Assembly (NCBI GenBank): GCA_963675135.1
Contig: OY776133.1
Span: 40,083,494-40,147,493 of the forward strand
Length of the DNA: 64,000 bases
From: Galeopsis tetrahit
Taxonomy: Eukaryota; Streptophyta; Magnoliopsida; Lamiales; Lamiaceae
Direction: 5' to 3'
Both the position numbers and the translations under genes were made by a program. Positions 1 to 10,704 of this stretch are shown piece by piece. The first letter of the stretch is position 1. Every line of letters starts with the position of its first letter. The notes beneath the pieces are model-generated. The model was given only the letters and a program-made list of their open reading frames with translations, ran no database searches and was not told the DNA's origin.

Positions 1-175
1 ATTTTCCCCGCCCACCCCGATTTGTAAAAAGAAAAAAAAAATTGTCAGCGGCCGCCCCCGTCCATCCGACGCCATCAACCCCGCCGCAGCCGCCGCCCTT
101 TTTTTTTTCCGTCTCGATCACTCCCCTCCTCCGCCACCGCACCAATAAGTTTTTTTTTTAATTCGACCATGTGTT
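1..175. other. No gene; low-complexity leader
   Basis: The stretch mixes C-rich coding-like trinucleotides (CCGCC, CGCCG) with A and T runs. No start-to-stop frame resembles a protein and no promoter is evident. I see nothing further to annotate here. Confidence 0.5.
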
Positions 176-317
176 GTCGACTATATGCACTCCCGTCGAC
201 AACAGAGTGTCGACGAGAGTGTATATGGTCGACATTACAGTGTCGATCGACCTTTGTTGGTCGACCATATATCCTTCCGTCGACAACATTTTGTCAACGG
301 GAGGATATATGGTCGAC
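176..317. repeat. Two consecutive long imperfect hairpins bounded by GTCGAC
   Basis: Positions 176-233 and 260-317 each start and end with GTCGAC and each fold back on themselves: arms of about 25 nt (GTCGACYATATRYNCTYCCGTCGAC type) around a short loop. The two hairpins are also related to each other in sequence. They may be part of a foldback element or a small-RNA-type precursor; the sequence alone cannot separate these. Confidence 0.6.
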
Positions 318-540
318 ACTGGTTTGACGAAATTAAAAAAAAAAATTGTTAGTTTTTCTAAGTTTTGATAATGGTATTAGTTATTGGGTTTGATAATGGT
401 GTTTTATGGATGAATATGGTTGATTTGTTGAATTTTTTTTATTTTTTTTATTTCTTGCTACTAGAAAAAAATGGTGACGGCGATCGAAAGTTTGATTTAG
501 GGATAAGGTGAAAGAAATGTTAGTAGGCGGGTGCGGTTTA

Positions 541-783
541 GTAAGAGGAGTGCATCTAGTATGCTTTATTTTAATGAAGGGTATTTTGATTTTTTATCCT
601 ATTATTTTATTAATAAACTAAAAGGGGAGTGCATCTCTTCTAAATGGAAGTGCATTCAATAAGAGTACTAAAAGGGGAGTGCATCTCTTCTAAATGGAAG
701 TGCATAGGAGTGCATCTAGTATGCTTTATTTTAATGAAGGGTACTAAAAGGGGGAGTGCATCTCTTCTAAATGGAAGTGCATA
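541..783 (+). repeat. Short interspersed tandem repeats (GGAGTGCATCT units)
   Basis: Two related units alternate. One reads GGAGTGCATCTAGTATGC and onward (about 547 and 708). The other reads AAAGGGGAGTGCATCTCTTC and onward (about 620, 667 and 746). Copies are nearly identical, so the amplification is recent. Frames through it are repeat translations, not genes. Confidence 0.7.
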
Positions 784-1128
784 TAGTCAAACCCCATTTC
801 TATTGTTTCCTTCCCAGAATCACGGCTGCTAGCTAATTGGGTTTTTAATTCATATCTTGGTCCAATTCTTTTTCTTTCTTTCTCATCAAAATGCTCCAAT
901 TAAAAAATAAAAATATCAAAGTAATTAAAGACACCAAAATACACTAAAATAAGTAGTAGTTTGTGAATACTATTTTTCACATTCCAATATTTCATACCAT
1001 TTATTTCCACGATTTAACAGTTTGCCTAAATACTATGGCAATTGTGTGTTAGTTTCAGAATCACGCTCTCAAGGAAACACATGTTTGGAAAGAACTAATA
1101 TATATGGATATGGGTTGGTCTGCTATGA

Positions 1129-1300
1129 ACTCGAGTGCATGCTGTGCACCCTAGTCCATGTTGCACTTTTCAGTTACTGACTTACACTTTTTGGTAAATG
1201 GTGTTGCACTTTTCAATTATTAAACTGTATAAGTAATAATTGAAATAAGTCAGTAAACTGAAAAGTGCACATCAACTAGGTGCACAGCATGCACTCGAGT
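1129..1300. mobile_element. Foldback (MITE-like) element
   Basis: Left arm 1129-1186 and right arm 1246-1300 are inverted copies of each other, nearly perfect for about 55 bp, starting with ACTCGAGTGCATGCTGTGCAC and containing CACTTTTCAG. The loop is about 60 bp. There is no coding capacity and no convincing target duplication. Confidence 0.65.
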
Positions 1301-1614
1301 GCATACTAGACTTTACCGATATATATAAGAACCAATATATAATATAGGGTATGGTGAACAGTAAAGTATTGAAGATTTCTTAGTCTACTAAAATCCACAT
1401 GGGCAAATTGGAGTTTTCAAGGGTATGGTCGAGTAGAAATGGTGGTGAGGTGAGAAGGGAAGATCCAAGCTATGAGAAGGAAAGAAGGAAATACCCGTGA
1501 AAATACTTTAGATACTAAAAAATACACTGACCGTGTTCTCACGAGGCAACCCATTGTTTACTTCCATATTTTTACTTAGGTCATCCATCACCAACTATCT
1601 GTGTAAAACCTGTC

Positions 1615-1778
1615 CTTTATATACAAGTGGATTTTCTAATTTATGATACATCAAATTTTTTAAAAATATTTTATGAAATAACTACTAGAAAATTATACAT
1701 ATATTTACAAGGAAATAATCAAGTTTTTAAAAATATTTTATGAAATAACTAGTAGAAAATTATACTTATATTTACAAT
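1615..1778 (+). repeat. AT-rich block, copy 1 of a dispersed direct duplication
   Basis: This block recurs at 2143-2306 with the same order of motifs. Within each copy a unit of about 66 bp containing AAATATTTTATGAAATAACT is repeated twice in tandem, giving four units in total. Confidence 0.7.
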
Positions 1779-1801
1779 TTGGTCTTATGCACTAAAATAG
1801 A

Positions 1802-1876
1802 CAACACCTAAAGTGTGAGTGAACACCTAAAGTGTGAGTGAGGAAGTGTGAGTGAACACCTAAAGTGTGAGTGAGG
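1802..1876 (+). repeat. Minisatellite AACACCTAAAGTGTGAGTG
   Basis: Three full and one partial copy of a ~19-nt unit, AACACCTAAAGTGTGAGTG. It lies between the two duplicated AT-rich blocks. Confidence 0.75.
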
Positions 1877-2142
1877 AGGAGCATATACACAAAGACAAGA
1901 TAAACTCCACAACTTTTCACCTCAGAGGTGAAATCTTGAGAGATAAAAGACCTTCCAAATACGATATTCTTGAAGTGTCATTTCTCACCGGACCAAACAC
2001 CTCCCAAAGACCAAGCTTCTCATCCTCTCCCGCAGACACCACAGTTACGCCATCCGTGCTCTGCATGTCAAAGATCAACGACATTGATTAATAATCATCC
2101 TCCTATAACTAGCCTATATACTCCCACTGTTCGTAATTATCT

Positions 2143-2306
2143 GTTTTATATACAAGTGAATTTTCTAATCTATGATACATCAAATTTTTTAAAAATATTT
2201 TAAGAAATAACTACTAGAAAATTATACATATATTTACAAGGAAATAATCAAGTTTTTTAAAATATTTTATGAAATAACTAGTAGAAAATTATACTTATAT
2301 TTACAA
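2143..2306 (+). repeat. AT-rich block, copy 2 of the direct duplication
   Basis: Second copy of the block at 1615-1778, with scattered single-base differences. The 365 bp between the copies hold no recognised gene. Confidence 0.7.
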
Positions 2307-2386
2307 GATATTAAAAAAATATATTTTAATGAATAAGATTTGTTTTATACTCTATATATGAATGAAGGGTAGGGCTGTTGTGTACT

Positions 2387-2412
2387 CAAGTACACGGTGT
2401 ACTTGAGTCCAA
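2387..2412. repeat. Perfect palindrome ending in ACTCAAGTACACGGTGTACTTGAGT
   Basis: ACTCAAGTACAC and GTGTACTTGAGT face each other around a central G. A related palindrome GAGTACACCGTGTACTC lies at about 3741-3757. Both are preceded by GGTAGGGCT, so they could mark the two ends of one element spanning the SINE and satellite between them. Confidence 0.55.
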
Positions 2413-2462
2413 CTATATAGGAAATATAAATTATATATAGGATAAATAATAAAAAGATTTAA

Positions 2463-2690
2463 CAAAAGTCCTTGTAGCCTAGTGGTTATTCTTGGATTGT
2501 ATTACCATCATGTCTCAGGTTCGAATCCCACTTCGAACTTTTAGTGCAATTAATAAATAAGCAGGTTCGAATCCCACTTCGAACTTTTTTTTTACTTTTT
2601 TTTAGTGCAATTAATAAATAAGCAGGTTCGAATCCCACTTCGAACTTTTTTTTTAGTGCAATTAATAAATAAGCAGTTTTAGTGCAATTA
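2463..2690 (+). mobile_element. tRNA-derived SINE with amplified B box
   Basis: A pol III promoter is visible: box A TAGCCTAGTGGT at 2475-2486 and box B GGTTCGAATCC at 2518-2528, spaced as in tRNA-derived plant SINEs. Box B with its tail (TTAGTGCAATTAATAAATAA, then CCCACTTCGAAC and a T run) is repeated, with further perfect B boxes at 2564-2574 and 2625-2635. The T runs would act as pol III terminators. There is no cloverleaf, so it is not a working tRNA gene. Confidence 0.7.
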
Positions 2691-2749
2691 ATAAATAATA
2701 ATAAAAGTGCAATTTTTTTAAAAAAATTTAGCACCCGTTTTTCTAGATT

Positions 2750-3520
2750 ATGAAAGTGCAAGTACAAATAAACAAAAGGTGTATCATTAGCATACACTTT
2801 TCAGTTATAACTTATAATATCATACACTTTTCAGTTATAATATCATACACTTTTTCAATTATAATAACATACACTTTTCATTAATATATAACTTACACTT
2901 TTCATTAATAGAACATACACTTTTTATTTATAATAACATACACTTTTCATTAAATATATCACACACTTTTTCAATTATAATAACATACACTTTTCATTAA
3001 TATATAACTTACACTTTTCATTAATAGAACATACACTTTTTATTTATAATAACATACACTTTTCATTAAATATATCACACACTTTTTCAATTATAATAAC
3101 ATACACTTTTCATTAATATATAACTTACACTTTTCATTAATAGAACATACACTTTTTATTTATAATAACATACACTTTTCATTAAATATATCACACACTT
3201 TTTCAATTATAATAACATACACTTTTCATTAATATATAACTTACACTTTTCATTAATAGAACATACACTTTTTATTTATAATAACATACACTTTTCATTA
3301 AATATATCATACACTTCGCAGTTATAATAACATACACTTTTCATTAATAAAACATACATTTTTCATTAATAGATCATACACTTTGCAGTTATAATAACAT
3401 ACACTTTTCATTTATAATATCATACACTTTTCAGTTATAATAACATACACTTTTCATTAAAAACAATGTTGCACTTTTCAATATAGTAACATACACTTTT
3501 AATTAAAAAAACAAAGATAC
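2750..3520. repeat. Satellite array, 116-bp period
   Basis: The marker TTAATATATAAC recurs at 2881, 2997, 3113 and 3229, exactly 116 bp apart. Each unit is built from shorter words such as CATACACTTTTCATTAATA, and less ordered copies flank the core to 2750 and 3520. The same ACTTTTCAGTTA word occurs in the foldback element at 1129-1300. There is no coding potential. Confidence 0.85.
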
Positions 3521-3612
3521 ACTTTTTCAAAAAAAAAAAAAATCGAAAAAAAAAAATTCGAAAAAAAAAATTGAAAAAAAAAATTCGAAAAAAAAATTGA
3601 AAAAAAAAAGAA
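3521..3612. repeat. A-rich low-complexity block with TTCGAA spacers
   Basis: Runs of 8-13 A separated by TTCG, TCG or TTG. Minus-strand frames give phenylalanine-only peptides and are not genes. Confidence 0.7.
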
Positions 3613-4322
3613 GTCAAAGTTTGACCGTTGACTGGTCAACGGTCAACATTTGACTGGTCAAAGTCTACTGGGCTGCGGGTCAGGTCGCAAAAATTGGGCC
3701 TTGTAAAAACATTGGGTAGGGTAGGGCTACACATGGGCCTAGAGTACACCGTGTACTCAGAAACATATAAGAATTTGGCATGAATGAAATATGATCTTAT
3801 ATCATTCCAGTAAAAATATATATATATATAATCACACAAAATTTGTATTTAAAAAAAAAATATTTATTAAAATAAAGTAATATATATATATATATATGTA
3901 TGCGTTTTAGTGTCTCACATTTTTTTATTAATTATAAAAATAATTTCACATGAAAACTAAATTTATAAAATGATACTATTTTTGTCCATCAAACATGTGC
4001 TCACTTTTATTAAAAATTATGTGGGGATAACGAGTAAAAAATGTTGTTGGTACATATTGAATCTTATTAATAAAGTAGAAAAATACTCAAAATTAACTAT
4101 TTAAATAGAATAAACATATTCTTTGTGGACCCAAAAATAAAACTGGGCAAACTTTTATTGGAAGGAAGGGAGTACTAAAATTCAAGTATAAAGAAATTAA
4201 CAAACTAATATTTATGGTTGGCTATATGAATCAATTATAGAATCACAATAGGTCATATGCATAAATTAATCTTCTCCACACGCTTATTTCAATAAAATTT
4301 ATATAATTAAAAAAAATAACTC

Positions 4323-4361
<39 letters not shown>

Positions 4362-4429
4362 CTTTTTAAATAATAAAATAGAAATTCTCAAATGCACCAT
4401 GTGCACCAAATCAAGTTTGGTGCACACGC
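3613..4429. other. No gene; AT-rich spacer with TA microsatellites
   Basis: Contains (TA)n tracts at about 3816-3830, 3877-3896 and 4325-4356, and a hairpin GTGCACCAAA/TTTGGTGCAC at about 4402-4426. That hairpin directly abuts the left end of element A and probably formed part of its target site. Confidence 0.6.
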
Positions 4430-4773
4430 TGTTAGGAAATAAACACACGCACACGATGACAAAAAGAAAATAACACGAGATTTGTTTACCCAGTTCGTCT
4501 TACGACTACGTCTGGGGGCGATGCTAAGCTAGGTATTTCACTATGTTTTTCGGATGCTGATTACAATGAGGGAACATCTCTAGAAAATTTGCCCTAACCC
4601 TAAGCCCATTAGGAACAAACTTGCTCCCTACTTCAAGCCCATTAGGAACAAACTTGTCATAATTAACCCTAAGCCTATTAGGAACAAACTTGCTCCCCAC
4701 TCCAAGCCCATAAGGAACAAACTTGCTCCCCACTCCAAGCGCATTAGGTTAATTCAGGCTCCACACTCCAACA
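4430..4773 (-). repeat. Element A 3' LTR
   Basis: Starts TGTTAGGAAATAAAC and ends CTCCAACA on the plus strand. It holds about five tandem copies of a ~33-bp unit containing CCCATTAGGAACAAACTTGC. A near-identical copy lies at 8732-9075. A repetitive peptide frame inside it is a by-product of the tandem repeats. Confidence 0.9.
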
Positions 4774-4784
4774 ATCTCCCACTT
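4774..4784 (-). other. Element A polypurine tract
   Basis: In element sense AAGTGGGAGAT directly precedes the 3' LTR, the expected plus-strand primer position. Confidence 0.6.
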
Positions 4785-4849
4785 GGAGACTGAATCCTCC
4801 ATGTAATCATATTTTCTTGATTCTCCTCCCGTATCCGCCTGGCAACGCC

Positions 4850-6607
4850 AAACCTTATCTTCAAGTTCCAAGGCCAATTGAAGTTAATTATGCATAACTT
4901 CAACTTCTCTAAGGTCACAAGCTGCAAGATCTTCTTCTCTAAAAGGTGACGAATGTAGTGATACTTCAACCCAACATGCTTTGTCCTTGAGTGGAACGCC
5001 GGATTCTTTGCAAGAAATATAACACTTTGACTATCACTGAAAAGAGTGTTATTCTCATGCTCCTTCCCAAGTTCTCCCAAGAAATTCTGCAACCACACTA
5101 TCTCCTTACTTGCCTCTGTCACATCTACATATTCTACCTCACCAGTGGACAATGTAACAACCTTCTGCAACTTAGAAGTCCAAGATATAGCAGTACCACC
5201 ATAAGTAAAGATATACCCGATTGTACTTCTTCTCCCATCAAGGTCGTTTGATGCCAAATCTGCATCCACATAACCCGCCAGCTCCATACTCTTGCCTTTG
5301 AAACACAAGGCCTTGTCTGTGGTACCTCTCAAGTATCGCATGACCCACTTGACTGCTTCCCAATGTTGCTTGCCCGGATCACTCATAATCCGGCTTACTA
5401 CTCCCACTGCATTAGCAATGTCTGGCCTCGTACACACTATGGCATACATGATGCTACCAATCGCTGAGGCATACAGAACATTCAACATATGGGCACGTTC
5501 CTTCTTGCTCTTAGGGGACTCCCTTCTTGAAAGCTTGAACTGACTGCCCAACGGAACACTCACGGGCTTCGACTCTGACATGTTGAATCTTTCCAGGACC
5601 TTCTGAATGTAACTCGCCTGCGAAAGATACACACTTCCTGTCGCCTTATCACGTTCAATCCTCATACCCAAAATTTGTTTGGCCTCTCCGAGATCCTTCA
5701 TAGAGAACCGTTCGGACAATTGCCTCTTCAACTTATTCACTTCTCTTGCATCAGCTCCTATAATCAACATGTCATCAACATATAGCAAGAGAATAAGAAA
5801 GCTTTTGTCAAACCTCTTGTAGTAGCAACAATGATATATGTGGCATTTCTGGTAGTCGATCTCCATCATGAAGCTGTCAAACTTCATGTACCACTGCTTT
5901 GGAGCTTGTTTCAGGCCATACAAGATCTTCTTTAACTTGCATACAAATTCCACCTTTCCTTTCTCTACGAACCCCTCAGGTTGTGTCATGTACAACTCCT
6001 CCACCAAGTCACCGTGGAGGAATGCTGTCTTCACATCCATCTGATGCAACAACAAGTTTTTTGCAGCTATCATACTCAACGCCATTCTAATAGTGGCCAG
6101 TTTCACAACAGGAGTAAAGACATCAGTATAATCAATACCATGTCGCTACTCAAACCCCTTGATAAACATCTGGGCTTTGTAACGCTTGCTACCATCAACT
6201 TCATTCTTGTTTCGGTAGACCCACTTGCAGTGCAAAACCTTCTTGCCCTTTGGGAGCTCAACAAGTTCCCAAGTGTCGTTCAACAGAAGAGATGCTAACT
6301 CATCATCCATTGAAACTCTCCACTTCCGTCTATCTGCACCCTGCTCTACCTCTGCATAGCATTCAGGTTCACCACTATAAGTAAGTAACAAGTAGTAGTT
6401 AGAGGGCGAATACCTATTAGGTGCACGTCGCTCTCTAACGGGTCTTTGCAGCGGATTCTCCGGTGGTGGTGGGGTCCTTGGTTCTTCAATAAGAACCTCT
6501 TCTTCATTCTGACTCTCCTTACTCCCACTCGAGTTTGAGATGTCTAACTCGACCTCTTGGGTATTGGTTTTGTCAGAATCTGATGCCTCCAATCTGTTCT
6601 TGTACAT
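4850..6607 (-). pseudogene. Element A reverse transcriptase and RNase H (broken)
   Basis: Reads, in minus-strand order, the integrase-RT linker (proline/glutamate-rich, with RRAPNRYSPS), the RT start (DDELASLLLNDTWELVELP, CKWVYRNK), RT core with [19 protein letters not shown] and the catalytic YVDD, then the RNase H domain with AGYVDADLA and TLSTGEVEYV. The frame breaks between about 6106 and 6146. In RNase H the usual STTEAEY motif reads STGEVEY. The ORF runs on into the LTR. These domains would copy element RNA to cDNA in the virus-like particle; this copy cannot do so intact. Confidence 0.85.
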
Positions 6608-7762
6608 AACCTGTTCATTGAAAACTACATCTCTACTGCGAATAATCTTTCAGTTATTCTCATCCCAGAGTCTATAACCGAACTCATCACCACCATAACC
6701 AATGAACGTACACTTAACAGATTTAGCATCTAATTTACTTCTATCAACAGAGCTAACATGAGCATAAGCGACACAGCCAAAGACACGCAAGTAAGACAGA
6801 TTTACCTCTTTTCCCGTCCATGCTTCCTTGGGTACTTTGTTCTCAACGGAACTGATGGACCTCTATTAATTAGGTATGCTGCCGTGTTTACTGCATCTGT
6901 CCAAAACGTCTTAGGCAGCCCCTCTTCAACCTCATGCATCTGGCTCGCTCATTCAACGTTCTGTTAATTCGTTCTGCCACTCCATTCTGCTGGGGAGTTT
7001 CTCTCATAGTCTACTCCATGTGAATCCCATTCTCAGCACAATATTCCTTGAACTCACAGAGTTCATATTCACCTCCATTGTCAGAACGAAGACACTTTAC
7101 TTTCAGCCCTGTTTCACTCTCTACAAGAGCTTTCCACTTTTTGAAGGTATCAAAAGCATATGTTTTATTTTTCAGAAAATAAACACATACCTTTCGAGTG
7201 GAGTCATCGATGAAGGTCATGTAATACTCTGAACCACCAGGGGACTTCACGAGCGCTGGTCCCCAATAGATCGCTATGCACCAGCTCTAGCTTTTCTGCC
7301 TTCAATGCTCTTCCACCTCTCGAGAAACTCACCTTTCTTTGTTTCCCGAAAACACAGTCCTCGCATAGGCCAACTTCAACAGATTTCAGCCCTGGAAGTC
7401 TCCCTTTCGAACACATCACCTTCATCCCTTTCTCGCTCATGTGACCCAGCCGACAGTGCCACAAATCAACGTTGGTCGTAGCTCCCACAAGGTCAATACA
7501 ATACTTGGGGTTAGATGTAGTATACAACGTACCTTCCTTCTTCCCCCGAGCTACTATCATGGCTCCTCTACTGATCTTCCAACTATTGCTGCCAAAAGTC
7601 ACTGAGTATCCTTCTACATCAAGCTGCCCGATTGAAAGCAAGTTTCTTTTCAATCCTGGAATGTGCCTCACACCATTCAACTTCAACATCGATCAGTTTG
7701 GTGTGGTTATCCGGATATGTCCTTATCCTACGATTTTCAAGCGCTCATCATTAGCAAGGTAG
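6608..7762 (-). pseudogene. Element A GAG-pre-integrase and integrase (broken)
   Basis: The minus strand encodes the GAG_pre-integrase zinc region (WHCRLGHMSEKGM, CEDCVFGKQRK), then the catalytic core (ELVHSDLLG, MTFIDDSTRK, LRSDNGGEYE) and, around 6960-7010, the QNGVAER segment. A frameshift near 7230-7250 separates ELVHSDLLG from the D/N-rich core, and several stops follow 7011. Integrase joins the cDNA to host DNA; this copy is dead. Confidence 0.85.
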
Positions 7763-7830
7763 ACTTGTCCGAATTCGCCAGACACATAGTTTTCAATTAT
7801 TTCAGCATCACTACAAGAGTGGAATGATGC

Positions 7831-8691
7831 TCAAGAATCTAACACCCACGATTCTAGTGGATTACTAACACTCAAGACCAACACGTCTCCAATATCATCT
7901 GTGGTTGCATTTGTTGTCTTCTTCTCATTTTGTCCCTTCTTGTTTTTCTTGGGTGTTGAACAATGGTTCTTGTAGTGACCAAACTCATCACAATTCCAGC
8001 ACTGGATCGAGTCTTTATCTTTCTTGGATTGACTATTTCCTCTGGATTTTGATCTGCCACGATTCTTCTTACCCTTCGATCTGCCCCTTTTTTCCGTGTT
8101 CAGCGCTGACCCTGAAGTGGATCCAGACTCTTTCCTGCGAACCTCCTCGCTAATCATCAGATCCCTCACTTCGTCAAGCTACAGTTTGTCTTTCGCGGAT
8201 GAAGCGCTAATTGCAGTTATTGTGGCAGCCCAACTATCTGGGAAAGAAGATAACAAAACTAAAGCAAGTACCTCGTCACTGAATTCAATCTTAATAGAAC
8301 ACAACTGCCCAATCATCATGTTGAACTTGTTCAGGTGTTGTTGCACGGGTGTGCTCTCCGACATCCTTAGATTGAACAACCGTCTGATCAGGTGAACATT
8401 GTTCGCCGTTGTGGGCTTCTGATACATCTCCTCCAAGATCTGCAGCATCTCCCTTGCGGACTTGGCTTTAGTCGTGTGGTAGGCTATGTTCATGGACAAC
8501 GATAAACGTATCGCACTCTTCGCCTTTCTGTTCAACAGATTCCAATCCTTTTGTTCCATCTTTTTGGGTTTCTCCTTCTCCTCTAGGGGCACATACAGAT
8601 CTTTACCGTAAAGGTAATCCTCGATCTGCATCTTCCAAAATCCGAAATTCGATTCCTTAAACTGCTTGATTGAAATCTTCTCGTCGCTCAT
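7831..8691 (-). pseudogene. Element A gag and start of protease
   Basis: The likely start is the ATG at 8691 (MSDEKISIKQF), not the longer frame reaching the primer site. The N-terminal UBN2-type capsid domain includes FGFWKMQIEDYLYG. An in-frame stop near 8176-8178 interrupts it. A basic region and a CCHC zinc knuckle (C-X2-C-X4-H-X4-C, WNCDEFGHYKNH) follow at about 7960-8001. The protease active site reads WVLDS then TGA (7831-7833) then AS: the stop stands where DSGAS needs glycine. Confidence 0.85.
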
Positions 8692-8715
8692 CGTGATTGC
8701 TCCCTTTGAACCCAA

Positions 8716-8729
8716 GGCTCTTGATACCA
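8716..8729 (-). other. Element A primer-binding site (initiator Met-tRNA type)
   Basis: Element sense TGGTATCAAGAGCC lies two bases inside the 5' LTR. It is close to the canonical TGGTATCAGAGC of plant copia elements, with one extra A. Confidence 0.8.
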
Positions 8730-8731
8730 GT

Positions 8732-9075
8732 TGTTAGGAAATAAACACACGCACACGATGACGAAAAGAAAATAACACGAGATTTGTTTACCCAGTTCGT
8801 CTTACGACTACGTCTGGGGGCGATGCTAAGCTAGGTATTTCACTATGTTTTTCGGATGCTGATTACAATGAGGGAACATCTCTAGAAAATTTGCCCTAAC
8901 CCTAAGCCCATTAGGAACAAACTTGCTCCCTACTCCAAGCCCATTAGGAATAAACTTGCCATAATTAACCCTCAGCCTATTAGGAACAAACTTGCTCCCC
9001 ACTCCAAGCCCATAAGGAACAAACTTGCTCTCCACTCCAAGCCCATTAGGTTAATTCAGGCTCCACACTCCAACA
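8732..9075 (-). repeat. Element A 5' LTR
   Basis: 344 bp, same length as the partner at 4430-4773, with about seven substitutions between them by eye. Same tandem ~33-bp repeats. Confidence 0.9.
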
Positions 9076-9639
9076 CACGTTTTTGTTTTAACCGTTACTT
9101 CTACTGATCTCCTTCTTATTTCTACTGATCTCCTTTTTTTCTTCTCTGTTTCTTTCTCCTCTATTTCTTCTCTAAAATTATTCGTAGAAAGTTTGTTTCT
9201 TTATAGCATACTGAACCGGTTGTTCTACGATGACGAAGCGTACTTTGCACTTGATTTCTCCCGCTTCGATGCCCTATTCTCCATCGCCAAAAGGTTCAAT
9301 TCCTCTCATAATTTTGTAATTTTTTTTCAGTATTCACCTTTCGAATTTTTAATCTTTGTTTGTTGGTATGTGTAATGTATGTTTCGGTGGGATTAGGTTG
9401 TGTCATATGAATTTGTGCCTTGTGCAATATATATGGTTGGTGGGTATGTATTTCTTCATCTTGACCATTAATTTGTCTGAATTAATGTTAGAATTTCAAC
9501 AATTGGTTAATTCCATTTGTTCCTTTTTTGCCCGTAAGTTGTTTGTTGAATTTCCCCTTTTAGATTTCATTATGAATATGATTTTTGCCCCTTTTCGAAT
9601 TATGTAGATGTATGATTCATGTATTTTACAACTCTAAAA
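9076..9639. other. No gene; pyrimidine-rich then AT-rich spacer
   Basis: Starts with repeats of CTACTGATCTCCTT and continues AT-rich. Short plus-strand frames (9193-9607) show no recognisable domain. Nothing else is seen. Confidence 0.5.
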
Positions 9640-10609
9640 TACACAACTGCAAGTATACGGTGTATATCGTAGTGGAGTAAGTACAAGATCGATCCCACAG
9701 GGAGGTGTAGTGTAAAATTGTATTTTGTTGATTAAGTTCTAAATAAACAATGATCGAAAGTTTGAATGTTGTAATTACCCCTAATTATCTACCATTGTGT
9801 CACAAGTAAACAATCAAAGAGTAATAAGAAAATCGATCAAGTATGCTCATGCGAATCACGAAAACACAAGAAATATGATTAAAACTCAATAAAGAAAAAG
9901 GGAGGTTCCAAGGCATATGTCACACTAAAGGGTCAATTTATGATTAAAAGCCTATTTAAGTGGTGTTGTGGTTATTACTATAAGGTTTATCACTAAATAA
10001 TGAAGTAAAAGTTCTTTCGATCCAAATAATTCAAGAGAAATGTCACCCAAACTAGTATCTCTACCTAGAATGCATAATAAATCCCAAAAAGGCTACTAAG
10101 ATCATCTAATACCCTCTCAATAATTGATCCTCTCTCGAGCTCACAATAAATTGGGCCGAATGCTTAAATACGATTAATGAAAAAGATTTCTCAATCCAAT
10201 TTCAATTAATAATAAATCAAACATATTATCATGGCCATTGACAACATGTCTTGCAATGAAAGTTAAGCATTCAAATAGAAATAAACAACACAACCACCAA
10301 ATAAATAAGAAATCAATTCATAAATATCATCCAAAGTGTAAACATAGCTCTAGAACCAAAAGTGTTCTAGCCAATCAACAACATAATCAAAATACTACAA
10401 AGTTTAATGATCAAAGCAAATAAAAGTAAAATAAAGAGAAAGCTTAGACTAATGGATGGTGGGGAATGGAATTCTCAAGCTCTTGATTGCATCATTGCTC
10501 AATTTGATGGAGATTTGAAGAATTTGATGAAGAATCACCCCAAGTGTGTGTTTGTGTGTTAAGAGTTCTTGTGGAAGGGGTAATTCATGAGAAAAATCTG
10601 ATAGTGGGG

Positions 10610-10617
10610 TATTTATA
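10610..10617 (-). promoter_or_regulatory. TATA box of family X left arm
   Basis: The minus strand reads CACTATAAATACCCC. The right arm keeps TATAAATACCC at 39060 and 39431. Upstream (10705-10850) lie palindromic CGGCCG motifs. Confidence 0.5.
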
Positions 10618-10704
10618 GTGTTGGGGTAGGGTTTAAAATCAAGTTTTGCAAGTGTGTCCTTGAAAATAGGAGAAAATACATGAAAACCGCCGAAACAGGG
10701 GTTG

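Larger units (their letters stand above)
4430..9075 (-). mobile_element. Element A: full-length Tork/Tnt1-like Ty1/copia retrotransposon
   Basis: 4646 bp bounded by two 344-bp LTRs (minus-strand ends TGTTGGAG and CCTAACA). Flanking pentanucleotides CACGC and CACGT match at four of five bases. A primer site and polypurine tract sit next to the LTRs. The coding order is gag, PR, IN, RT, RNase H. The RT and RNase H segments resemble the tobacco Tnt1/Tork lineage (DVKTAFLHGDL, LLYVDD). About 7 differences separate the two LTRs by eye (about 2 percent), so insertion was fairly recent. Internal stops and frameshifts make it non-autonomous. Confidence 0.9.

Noticed and set aside
2475..2528. A tRNA gene
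   Set aside because: Boxes A and B are present but the arms do not form a cloverleaf and no acceptor stem is seen; a SINE head fits better.
2486..2797. 103-codon minus-strand frame
   Set aside because: Translation of the repeated SINE B-box units and A runs; repetitive peptide with no family resemblance.
2750..3530. CRISPR array
   Set aside because: Regular repeats, but the units are contiguous 116-bp satellite monomers without unique spacers, in a plant context.
4524..4733. 69-codon minus-strand frame with GSKFVPNGL repeats (and its twin at 8826-9035)
   Set aside because: It is the translation of LTR tandem repeats of element A, present in both LTRs; no sign of a protein gene.
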